From CAVSWT01 sp963731745 (GTDB lineage Bacteria > Bacteroidota > Ignavibacteria > Ignavibacteriales > Ignavibacteriaceae): a stretch of 64,000 bases of DNA. Of this stretch, positions 25,366 through 32,542 are shown one piece after another; position 1 is the stretch's first letter, and each line of letters opens with the position of its first letter. The notes under the pieces were generated by a model, which saw only the letters and a program-made list of their open reading frames with translations, was not told the origin of the DNA and searched no databases. The stretch spans positions 102,717 through 166,716 of the forward strand of contig CAVSWT010000006.1 in NCBI GenBank assembly GCA_963731745.1, in the 5' to 3' direction. The translations under genes and the position numbers were made by a program.

Positions 25366-27855
25366 ATTAAAAATATTATCCCAATTTTTGTATTTACATG
25401 GCTGTTACTAACCTCTTTGTTATACTGCCAGGACGTAGTTACCTTTGATGATCAAGGGTGGAACAATAACCAGGTATTAAATTCAAATCTAACAATTGGA
25501 AATTACATATTTTCAAGCAATAATAATTTTTATACTAACTATGGCTATAACTTCAACGTAAATCAGAACAGCCTTTACTATGTGTTTCAAAATTCGAACA
25601 CAGATAAGATAACCATTGCTACTAAGAATAATACACTAATAAAATTTTTAAGTGTTAATGCCTACCAGGTAAGTGAATCCAGTACAAGAAGTTTAATAAT
25701 AGAAGGCTGGAACAGTTCAAGCAAGCTTTACTCAAAATCTTTTACAGGGATAAAATCATGGCAAACCTTAAACTTAAATTTTGATAATATTAATAAAATT
25801 ATAATTAGACTATCCACTTCCACTTCATCCGAATTAACAGATTATAATTTTGACAACTTTTCATTTCAGTCTAATTCAAATACACTTTCATTAACGTCAC
25901 CTTCAAATGGCTCAACAGGAGTTTTGACAAATCCAACTTTAATGTGGAGTAACCTTACCGGTGCCAATTCCTATAGGCTGCAGGTTTCTTCTTCTTCAAG
26001 CTTCAGCACTAATGTTTATGATAAAAGCAGTATAGCTTCAAATTCAATACAGGTATCAGGTTTAGCAACAAGCACAAAGTACTATTGGCGGGTAAACGCA
26101 AGCACATCTTCCGGTACCAGCAATTGGACCAGCGTTTATTCTTTTACCACGCAAAGCAGCATTCCCCCGCCGACACCTTCAGCGAATTACCAAAAGATAG
26201 CTGCGGAAAATGGAGCTAGAGCGAACTATGCAAACTTAAAAGTAAAAACCGGTTCGCTAGGTTCTAAAGTAATTTACTGCCCAACCACAAGCAGTACAGT
26301 TAAGTTTACTGTAAATCTTAATAAATCAGGACAATGGTATGCGTGGGGAAGAATGTTTTTTGAATCTCAAGGCAGCCCATGTAATTCATTCTACATCCAG
26401 GTAGATAATGGTGCTAAATTAATATTCGGCAATAAAGCGGAATACGATAATTGGCATTGGGAAGGAAATACTTCGAATCCTCTTTCGTTAGGGAATCTGA
26501 GTGCGGGTACCCATACAATTACAATTTATGGAAGAGAGGCTCGTGAAACGGTGATGCTTGATCAATTGGTGGTAACTTCCGATGCTAATTTAGTTCCAAA
26601 CGACAATATGGAATCAAGCGGCGGCGGCAGTGGTAGTGGTGGCAAGGGCGGACTTACCTTCTCTGCAGAGAATGCTCAACTCTCAAATTATGCTGCGTTG
26701 AAAACAAAATCGGGTTCTATTGGAAGTAAAGCTGCATATTGCCCAACAACCAGCAGTCAAATTAAATTTTCTGTAAATATTCCGCAAAGCGGAAGCTATT
26801 ATGCATGGGGAAGAATGTTCTTTGAATCTGCCGGAAGTCCATGCAATTCTTTTTACCTGCAAGTGGATAATGGATCAAAGTTAACATTTGGAAACAGCGC
26901 AATGTATGATCAATGGCATTGGGAAGGAAACACTACTCACCCACTCTCACTAGGTAATATTAGCGCAGGAAATCATACAATTACAATATACGGCAGAGAA
27001 GCACGCCCTACTGTAATGCTTGATCAATTGCTGTTAACCACTGACCCTAATTTGGTTCCGAATGATAATGGCGGCGGCAGCAGTTCAGGTAACAGCAGCG
27101 GTAATCTAGTATTTGCCGCATATAAAGCAAACCTCTCGAATTACGCTACACTTAGAACTAAAGCCGGTTCGATTGGAAGCCAGGTTGCTTACTGCCCAAT
27201 AACCAGCAGCCAGATTAAGTTTACTGTTAATCTAGTAACCAGCGGCAAGTATTATGCATGGGGAAGAATGTTTTTTGAATCTGCCGGAAGCCCAAGAAAT
27301 TCTTTTTATCTGCAAGTTGATAATGGTGCAAAACTGACATTTGGAAATAACAATAGCAATTATGATAAATGGCACTGGGAAGGAAGCGGTATAAATAATT
27401 TACCTCTCGGAAATATAAGTGCGGGCACTCATACAATTACCATCTACGGTAGAGAAGCCTACAAAACTGTTATGCTCGATCAGCTTCTTTTAACTAACGA
27501 TGCTTACTTTATTCCGACAGATGATAATGTAAGTTTCACTAAACCAGAGAATACAGCTTACAATAATGGTAGTGCCCAAAACGAAATACCGGAATCATAT
27601 AGTCTAGAGCAAAACTATCCAAATCCATTCAATCCCAGCACTACGATTAAATTTTCAATTCCCCAGGATGGAATGGTTTCATTAAAGGTGTATAATATAC
27701 TTGGAGCAGAAGTGGCTTCGCTTGTTGATGAAGTGAAATCAGTTGGGACTTATAACGTAAGGTTTGATGCTAGTAATTTAGCCAGCGGGATTTATCTATA
27801 TAAGTTAGTAACTCCTAATTTCATTCAGACTAAAAAAATGCTTCTTGTGAAATAG
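25366..27855 (+). CDS. Secreted T9SS protein with FnIII-like domain and three tandem CBM-like repeats; probable ATT start
   Basis: From 25366 the frame reads 'IKNIIPIFVFTWLLLTSLL', an obvious signal peptide that aligns with that of the 23139 paralogue. The codon at the Met position is ATT, with AGGAG seven bases upstream, and there is no in-frame ATG, GTG or TTG before a TTG (25417) at the end of the signal. The mature part has the shared 'DVVTFDDQGW' domain, an FnIII-like domain ('LTSPSNGSTGVLTNPTLMW' to 'YYWRVNASTSSGTSNW'), three repeats of about 140 residues with 'WYAWGRMFFES.GSP.NSF' and 'TITIYGREA..TVMLDQL', Gly/Ser linkers, and the sorting domain 'NYPNPFNPSTTIKFSIP'. The repeats look like jelly-roll carbohydrate-binding modules. 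Sugar binding at the cell surface is inferred. Confidence 0.88.
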   Translation: MKNIIPIFVFTWLLLTSLLYCQDVVTFDDQGWNNNQVLNSNLTIGNYIFSSNNNFYTNYGYNFNVNQNSLYYVFQNSNTDKITIATKNNTLIKFLSVNAYQVSESSTRSLIIEGWNSSSKLYSKSFTGIKSWQTLNLNFDNINKIIIRLSTSTSSELTDYNFDNFSFQSNSNTLSLTSPSNGSTGVLTNPTLMWSNLTGANSYRLQVSSSSSFSTNVYDKSSIASNSIQVSGLATSTKYYWRVNASTSSGTSNWTSVYSFTTQSSIPPPTPSANYQKIAAENGARANYANLKVKTGSLGSKVIYCPTTSSTVKFTVNLNKSGQWYAWGRMFFESQGSPCNSFYIQVDNGAKLIFGNKAEYDNWHWEGNTSNPLSLGNLSAGTHTITIYGREARETVMLDQLVVTSDANLVPNDNMESSGGGSGSGGKGGLTFSAENAQLSNYAALKTKSGSIGSKAAYCPTTSSQIKFSVNIPQSGSYYAWGRMFFESAGSPCNSFYLQVDNGSKLTFGNSAMYDQWHWEGNTTHPLSLGNISAGNHTITIYGREARPTVMLDQLLLTTDPNLVPNDNGGGSSSGNSSGNLVFAAYKANLSNYATLRTKAGSIGSQVAYCPITSSQIKFTVNLVTSGKYYAWGRMFFESAGSPRNSFYLQVDNGAKLTFGNNNSNYDKWHWEGSGINNLPLGNISAGTHTITIYGREAYKTVMLDQLLLTNDAYFIPTDDNVSFTKPENTAYNNGSAQNEIPESYSLEQNYPNPFNPSTTIKFSIPQDGMVSLKVYNILGAEVASLVDEVKSVGTYNVRFDASNLASGIYLYKLVTPNFIQTKKMLLVK

Positions 27856-27882
27856 ATTTTTGAATAAATATATGTTGAGGTT

Positions 27883-27912
27883 AAGACGGATCTTATGATC
27901 CGTCTTTTTTTT
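27883..27912 (+). terminator. Rho-independent terminator
   Basis: A perfect 10-bp stem, AAGACGGATC/GATCCGTCTT, with loop TTAT is followed by a long T run. It ends the T9SS gene 28 bases after its stop. Confidence 0.93.
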
Positions 27913-27965
27913 TAAGTGTATTTTAGTATTGATTCCTGGTGGTAGTCTGGATTTACTATGAAATG

Positions 27966-28594
27966 AAAGAGATTTCGGATCGATACTGATTTTCATCAGC
28001 ACAGGTTCCGGAATGACAAGAATCAATCACTACCCTCCCATGTCATTCTGATGGCAATCAGAATCTCAGAGATTCCGGATCTGATCACTGATTTTCATCA
28101 GCACAGGTTCCGGAATGACAAGAATCAGTCACTACCTCTCAATGTCATTCTGATGGCAATCAGAATCTCAGAGATTCCGGATCGTGGTCCGGAATGACAA
28201 GAATCAGTCACTACCTCTCAATGTCATTCTGATGGCAACCAGAATCTCAGAGATTCCGGATCGAGTCCGGAATGACAAGAATCAGTCACTACCTCTCAAT
28301 GTCATTCTGATGGCAATCAGAATCTCAGAGATTCCGGATCATAGTCCGGAATGACAAGAATCAGTCACTACCTCTCAATGTCATTCTGATGGCAATCAGA
28401 ATCTCAGAGATTCCGGATCGATAGTCCGGAATGACAAGAATCAATCACTACCTCTCATGTCATTCTGATGGCAATCAGAATCTCAGAGATTCCGGATCGA
28501 GTCCGGAATGACAAGAATCAGTCACTACCTCTCAATGTCATTCTGATGGCAATCAGAATCTCAGAGATTCCGGATCAGAGTCCGGAATGACAAG
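27966..28594. repeat. Palindromic repeat array 2 (seven units, period 78-79 bp)
   Basis: TGTCATTCTGATGGCAATC starts units at 28041, 28143, 28222, 28300, 28379, 28458 and 28536. Each unit has the hairpin TTCTGATGGCAATCAGAA, the hairpin ATTCCGGA-loop-TCCGGAAT with a variable loop, and a constant spacer AAGAATCAGTCACTACCTCTC-like stretch. The first interval is longer because one unit carries an inserted CTGATTTTCATCAG palindrome. Units are nearly identical, so the array is recent or homogenised, and its consensus differs from array 1 (GGC versus GAAA loop). It follows the terminator of the second T9SS paralogue, just as array 1 follows the first. Confidence 0.93.
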
Positions 28595-28650
28595 GGGAGG
28601 TGAATAACTCAACTTGCTTTCCTCCAGTATAACCTTCGCCTAGTTCTCGG

Positions 28651-28820
28651 ATAATTCATATTGAATTATCGCCTGGCTGCCGCCTACTTCCCGCTTTGAT
28701 TATACTTTGACCGGGCAGTGCTCAAGCTTTGTTTATATCGGGTAAAAGAATAAACATAAATTATTTTTTGCTCCATTTATACAACGGACATTTTAATCAA
28801 TTTGTCAGAAAATTTGTCAC
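28651..28820 (+). pseudogene. Decayed duplicate of the 28922 gene
   Basis: Two blocks align clearly to the downstream gene: 28654-28695 with 29038-29080 (sharing ATTCATATTGA and CTGCCGCCT) and 28751-28818 with 29134-29202 (sharing CATAAATTATTTTTT and AATTTGTC at the end). The copy has no open frame. The two copies lie about 384 bases apart, head to tail. The left copy abuts palindrome array 2. Confidence 0.8.
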
Positions 28821-28921
28821 GCCTCTTTTGCCATTGTTAGGCAATGACAGCCAAAAAAAAATTTAAATAATGTAACAAAAGTCTTTCTCATCAGTATTAA
28901 TTAATAGAAGGAAGAAGAATT

Positions 28922-29218
28922 ATGATATACAGAATTAATTTACATAAAGAGAGCGGGCTAATTTGGAACCCATTAGTTATGCTCGAAACATATTTGAAAG
29001 AAAGTATTCATGCTTATTCGCCTTCTTATTTTCGTTCAATTCATATTGATTTGCCGCTTGACTGCCGCCTGCTTCCCTCTCCGAAGGGGCGGATGTTAAG
29101 CGATATTTATGCTGAAATAATAAAAAAAGGTGATAAGCATAAATTATTTTTTACGCCGTTCTTAAAACGGAATTTCGAATCAAATCTGTATGATAATTTG
29201 TCTCCTCCAGTAAATTAA
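28922..29218 (+). CDS. Hypothetical protein, 98 aa
   Basis: I do not recognise the product, which starts 'MIYRINLHKESGLIWNPLVM' and contains 'KGRMLSDIYAEIIKKGDKHK'. It has no signal peptide or membrane helix. A GAAGGAAGAAG purine run precedes the ATG by a few bases. A decayed duplicate lies immediately upstream. It is 261 bases before the DUF6266-like gene in the same direction, so both may belong to one small accessory module. Confidence 0.55.
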   Translation: MIYRINLHKESGLIWNPLVMLETYLKESIHAYSPSYFRSIHIDLPLDCRLLPSPKGRMLSDIYAEIIKKGDKHKLFFTPFLKRNFESNLYDNLSPPVN

Positions 29219-29230
29219 CCTCACCCCTTC

Positions 29231-29253
29231 CCCTCTCCTTAGTAAAGAGAGGG
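29231..29253. repeat. Interspersed inverted repeat CCCTCTCCTT..GAGAGGG
   Basis: CCCTCTCCTTAGTAAAGAGAGGG is an imperfect palindrome, preceded by CTCACCCCTTC. A perfect version with the same left flank (CTCACCCTTC) is at 30286-30308, so it is a dispersed element rather than a simple terminator. Confidence 0.7.
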
Positions 29254-29479
29254 TATAGAGGTATATATCAATAGTTCAGATTAATTTAGCTAAAACTGAT
29301 TGCCTATAATGTTAAACCGTTGAAACGGTTATTTATATCTTTTTTTATCACTATCACCGGATCAATCCCGGTGTTAAGACAGTAAAAGATGTAATATTTA
29401 AGTATCCGGCAACTGTCGAATTTATAGCGATCGACTATTAATAAAAATATTTAAAAATAAAAATAGAAAGATTAATACA

Positions 29480-30166
29480 ATGGGTGAAATTAAAAACGGG
29501 ATCCTCAGTGAAATTAGAGGGTCAATAGGTAATATAACAGGCAGAATAGTAAACGGCAGAAACATTCTCAGCCGTAAACCCGGGTTTAGAAAAAAAGTAA
29601 ACGACCCGGCAACTTTAATGCGAAGAGAACGATTTAAGCTGAATGTTAAATTCGGATCTGCGGCAAGCTCTTTTGCCGAGATTAAAGAGATATGGAAAGC
29701 ATATACTCCCGAAGGATTAAATTATTTCAGCTTCATTGTCCAATCCAATTATAAACAGATTGGTGACGGCGTGTTGACTAATAAAAATATAATTACTCCT
29801 TACGGAGGATTTCCATTATCGATTGATAACAGCAGCATAACTTCACTTTCATTGAATATTGAAATAGCTGCGCTTGCCGGTACTTTAAACTTTGATCTTG
29901 GAACCGAAGTAAAAGTAAAATTGCTGACAGTTGTATATTTATCGGATGCTGTTGACTCGCATAATCAGCCGTATGCATTTATCCCGGTTGAGTTTGATGA
30001 ACAGGCAATGCAAATTGATATCCCATTATCATTTTCGAAGGCGCTTCTTAAGGTTGACCAGGTGTTATTTGAAAGCTACAACAGCCATAAAGTTTATGGC
30101 GCAATTGTAACTCTTGATGCAAATGATTTACCGGTTAATTTTTCTTCTTCGTTCTGCATAGAATAA
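29480..30166 (+). CDS. DUF6266-like protein (228 aa)
   Basis: The N-terminus 'GEIKNGILSEIRGSIGNITG' followed by 'RIVNGRNILSRKPGFRKKV' and 'TLMRRERFKLNVKFGSAASS' matches the Bacteroidota pattern of DUF6266 ('NGILG.F.GK.G.V.G....G....R..P'). The rest is predicted beta-rich. The function is unknown; relatives are found in accessory regions and can be present in many copies. There is no signal peptide. The match is by eye, so the family name is tentative. Confidence 0.6.
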   Translation: MGEIKNGILSEIRGSIGNITGRIVNGRNILSRKPGFRKKVNDPATLMRRERFKLNVKFGSAASSFAEIKEIWKAYTPEGLNYFSFIVQSNYKQIGDGVLTNKNIITPYGGFPLSIDNSSITSLSLNIEIAALAGTLNFDLGTEVKVKLLTVVYLSDAVDSHNQPYAFIPVEFDEQAMQIDIPLSFSKALLKVDQVLFESYNSHKVYGAIVTLDANDLPVNFSSSFCIE

Positions 30167-30193
30167 AAATGGTGTTGAGTAGCGAGAAACATC

Positions 30194-30222
30194 AAACCCA
30201 ATTCTTTAGAGGAATTGGGTTT
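30194..30222 (+). terminator. Hairpin after the DUF6266-like gene
   Basis: AAACCCAATTC and GAATTGGGTTT form an 11-bp stem around a 7-base loop, 27 bases after the stop. The following T-rich stretch is weak, so termination efficiency is uncertain. Confidence 0.65.
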
Positions 30223-30285
30223 GTATATTTAGAATAAATTGATGTTCGATGATGACGTATATTGGAATAAATCTACCTCACCCTT

Positions 30286-30622
30286 CCCTCTCCTTATTAA
30301 GGAGAGGGTTTCATTTGCAATTTATTTTTTAATATGTAGGGGCGTTATATTTAACGCCCTTACAAATTTAATGATTGAATGATTGGTTTATGGATTATGT
30401 GAATATGAAATAACCTCCCTTCACAACGGGGTTTGTTGTTAGGTATATAACGATGACGCAAGGTTTTCATTCTCAGACGCGTCACCGATGCGTCTCTACA
30501 AAATTAATGATAGAATGATTGGTTCGTTGATTAAGTGAATATGCAATAATCCCCATTAACAAAGGGGGAATTAAAGGGGGTTGTGTTATATGTAATGTTA
30601 ATGAACATCATCAATGATGTTC
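30286..30622. repeat. Cluster of unrelated palindromes and a 70-bp direct repeat
   Basis: This gene-free stretch holds a perfect 11-bp palindrome (30286-30308, CCCTCTCCTTA/TAAGGAGAGGG), GGGCGTTA/TAACGCCC (30340-30359), AGACGC..GCGTCT near 30474-30494, and GAACATCAT/ATGATGTTC (30603-30622). A 70-base segment at about 30361-30430 is repeated at about 30497-30567. Both copies begin near ACAAA.TTAATGAT and end in a CCC..GGGG hairpin. These look like several families of short dispersed elements that have accumulated together. Confidence 0.75.
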
Positions 30623-30649
30623 CTACAACATGAGCAGTTTAAAACACAC

Positions 30650-30680
30650 AAACCCAGTCCGATAAAAACGGACAGGGTTT
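30650..30680. terminator. Bidirectional terminator-like hairpin
   Basis: AAACCC-A-GTCCG and CGGAC-A-GGGTTT pair around a 7-base AT-rich loop (30650-30680). It lies between the convergent ends of the DUF6266-like gene side and the sugar transferase, 30 bases from the latter's stop. Confidence 0.7.
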
Positions 30681-30709
30681 ATGTAGAGTGCTCACCGGAC
30701 AATTACAGT

Positions 30710-31543
30710 TTACGAGCTTCTTGAATGATTAATATTTATATTATACATACTCTTGAAAAAATATTTTATATCTGTTTTTAGGGGATTTTTCTTATAAGCT
30801 AAAAGGTATTTTCTTTCAGATTCCAACAATTCATTAAACGTTTTAGGCAGGTCGGCATAGAAAGGTGGAATTAATCCAGGTTTTACGGAAACGCGTAATT
30901 TTTGTAATTCTTCAGGATATAATGAAAATTTATTTTCACTTAAAGGCCGAACACCAACTACCTTAATATCGCCTTTAATAAGATTGAGAAACATGGGAAT
31001 TTCATCAAGCCAGTATTTTCTTAAAAATCTTCCCCACGAAGTAACCCTAAAATCATTATTAATTTTATCCCCACTTCCCGATCCATTTATATCATACAAA
31101 TATTTCTGAATATATTCTGCGTAAGGATGCATGGTTCTGATTTTAAATACGTCAATCATTTTTCCATCTTTCCCTACTCTTCTCATCTTAAATAACATTC
31201 CATAGGAATGTGATCGATTGTTCTCCAGTTCTTTTTCCTTACTAGTAATAAAATAAGTGAGGTTATTAATCTCTTTATAGTTAAGTATGTTAAAACCAGA
31301 ATACACTAACCTTCCCATCACTTCAGTAAAAGATAATGTTTTGTTATTGCCTTTAGTAAAAAAATCATGAATCTTCCTGGTAAATTCAAATTTGGGAAAA
31401 ACCCTTTTTCCAGGGAAGTCTAGAAAATAATAATAAGGATATGCAAACCACTTTGGATATTTATTGAATATTCTGGACTTTCTCTGAACTAAAGTTTCAG
31501 CACAGCAGATGAAAACTCCACCCCAAGGAAGGTTTTTACTCAC
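30710..31543 (-). CDS. Bacterial sugar transferase (priming glycosyl-1-phosphate transferase type), N-terminus separated by a frameshift
   Basis: The catalytic half carries 'VFKIRTMHPYAEY', 'RVTSWGRFLRKYWLDEIPMF' and 'KVVGVRPLSENKF', the signature of the WcaJ/WbaP catalytic domain, which loads the first sugar phosphate onto undecaprenyl phosphate. The usual membrane helix before the domain is replaced by a segment 'LPWGGVFICCAETLVQRK' followed by 'TKGNNKTLSFTEVMGRLVYS', as in a Bacteroidota subfamily. The frame starts at GTG, but the same frame stays open 16 codons further up, and its natural N-terminus is in another frame at 31587-31748. It ends the polysaccharide locus. Confidence 0.85.
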   Translation of the reverse strand: MSKNLPWGGVFICCAETLVQRKSRIFNKYPKWFAYPYYYFLDFPGKRVFPKFEFTRKIHDFFTKGNNKTLSFTEVMGRLVYSGFNILNYKEINNLTYFITSKEKELENNRSHSYGMLFKMRRVGKDGKMIDVFKIRTMHPYAEYIQKYLYDINGSGSGDKINNDFRVTSWGRFLRKYWLDEIPMFLNLIKGDIKVVGVRPLSENKFSLYPEELQKLRVSVKPGLIPPFYADLPKTFNELLESERKYLLAYKKNPLKTDIKYFFKSMYNININHSRSS

Positions 31544-31586
31544 AAGATTTAAAAAGTATCTAAGTGTTGAATTTCGTTTAATCTCT

Positions 31587-31748
31587 TTAAATTAATATAG
31601 TTATTCGTTTTGCAATAGTCAGTAGAATATTTTTAAGCAATAATGAATAACTTGTGAAAGGATCCTGCAAATCAATATAATCTGAAAAAAAATCTTCAAC
31701 ATTTTTATCCAGAATAACGTTCGAAAGTACACTGATTGATTCAATCAT
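31587..31748 (-). pseudogene. N-terminal fragment of the sugar transferase gene, out of frame
   Basis: This frame encodes 'MIESISVLSNVILDKNVEDF' then 'FSDYIDLQDPFTSYSLLL' and 'AKRITILI', which would continue directly into 'KEIKRNSTLRYFLNLVS' of the downstream frame if one T were removed from TTAATTTAAAGAG near 31590. Together they give the full-length form of this sugar transferase subfamily. A single-base insertion in a short T run is the simplest explanation. Confidence 0.7.
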
Positions 31749-32082
31749 AGTTGATGGATTTTGATCATATTCAAGAAGACTATTATTTAATACTAATCCC
31801 TTAATCTAAGATAATTAGTATAGGTTGAATAAGATATTATTAATAATATGTTGGAGGATATATATATATAGAGACAAATTTGGCTTACAAGGAAATTTTT
31901 TTCAATAATTTTTTTAACAGAAAACAAGTTTTACATAAAATTATGTTTTACTTTGACTGTAGTGTAAGCTACGGAAATTTTGATTAAAAATTACGTGATA
32001 AATGTAATTATTTCATATAACTTGAATTTTTTTGTTATAAAAACACCCAATGATGCAAATGATTGAAAGGAATGAAAATTGA

Positions 32083-32289
32083 TATTTTAGAAGAAAATGG
32101 AAAATAAATTATATATATTATTTGAAGGTTTATACACACCTAAAAGAAAACAATATAGTATTTTGTTTTGTTGAAGGAAAACCCGTATTCAGTATTGAAT
32201 GTGAAGAATTTTTCAACAGACTATTCTTTAATGCTAAGTATAATTTCTCTAACATTAAAAATTATATTTTTGCTGATTTGCCACAGTGA
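32083..32289 (+). pseudogene. Second member of the 22695 small-protein family, disrupted start
   Basis: The frame encodes 'NYIYYLKVYTHLKENNIVFC' and then 'FVEGKPVFSIECEEFFNRLF', closely matching the 67-residue product at 22695 in length and pattern. No in-frame start follows the TGA at 32080-32082. An ATG in the same frame upstream is cut off by that TGA, and the ATG at 32072 is in another frame. Either one base is missing or this is a relic. It lies 254 bases upstream of the beta-helix protein gene, mirroring the other copy. Confidence 0.6.
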
Positions 32290-32542
32290 AGATTAAAATA
32301 TTATATAAAATATTTGTTTTTGTCATACCAATTATTGTTTAAAAAATTAGAGATTACCATCAACTAATTTCAGTATCAATGTTTAATATCTAAACAAACT
32401 GATAACTAACAATCTTATAAAAAGATTTTAAGTAGTTTTACATTAATTTAGAAGCTAATCTCTGATCCAGAGTATGAAATTATTAAATATCTTTATTTTG
32501 AATCTTTTTATTATTTGGTCCGAATAAGAAGAGAAAGACACT

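Noticed and set aside
27966..28594. Possible CRISPR array from regular 78-79 bp repeats
   Set aside because: The whole unit repeats, including the spacer, with no unique spacers, and no cas genes are present. It is a tandem palindrome array.
32474..32527. 17-codon hydrophobic frame 'MKLLNIFILNLFIIWSE' before the beta-helix gene
   Set aside because: It looks like a truncated signal peptide or leader but is too short, lacks a ribosome site and has no independent support.
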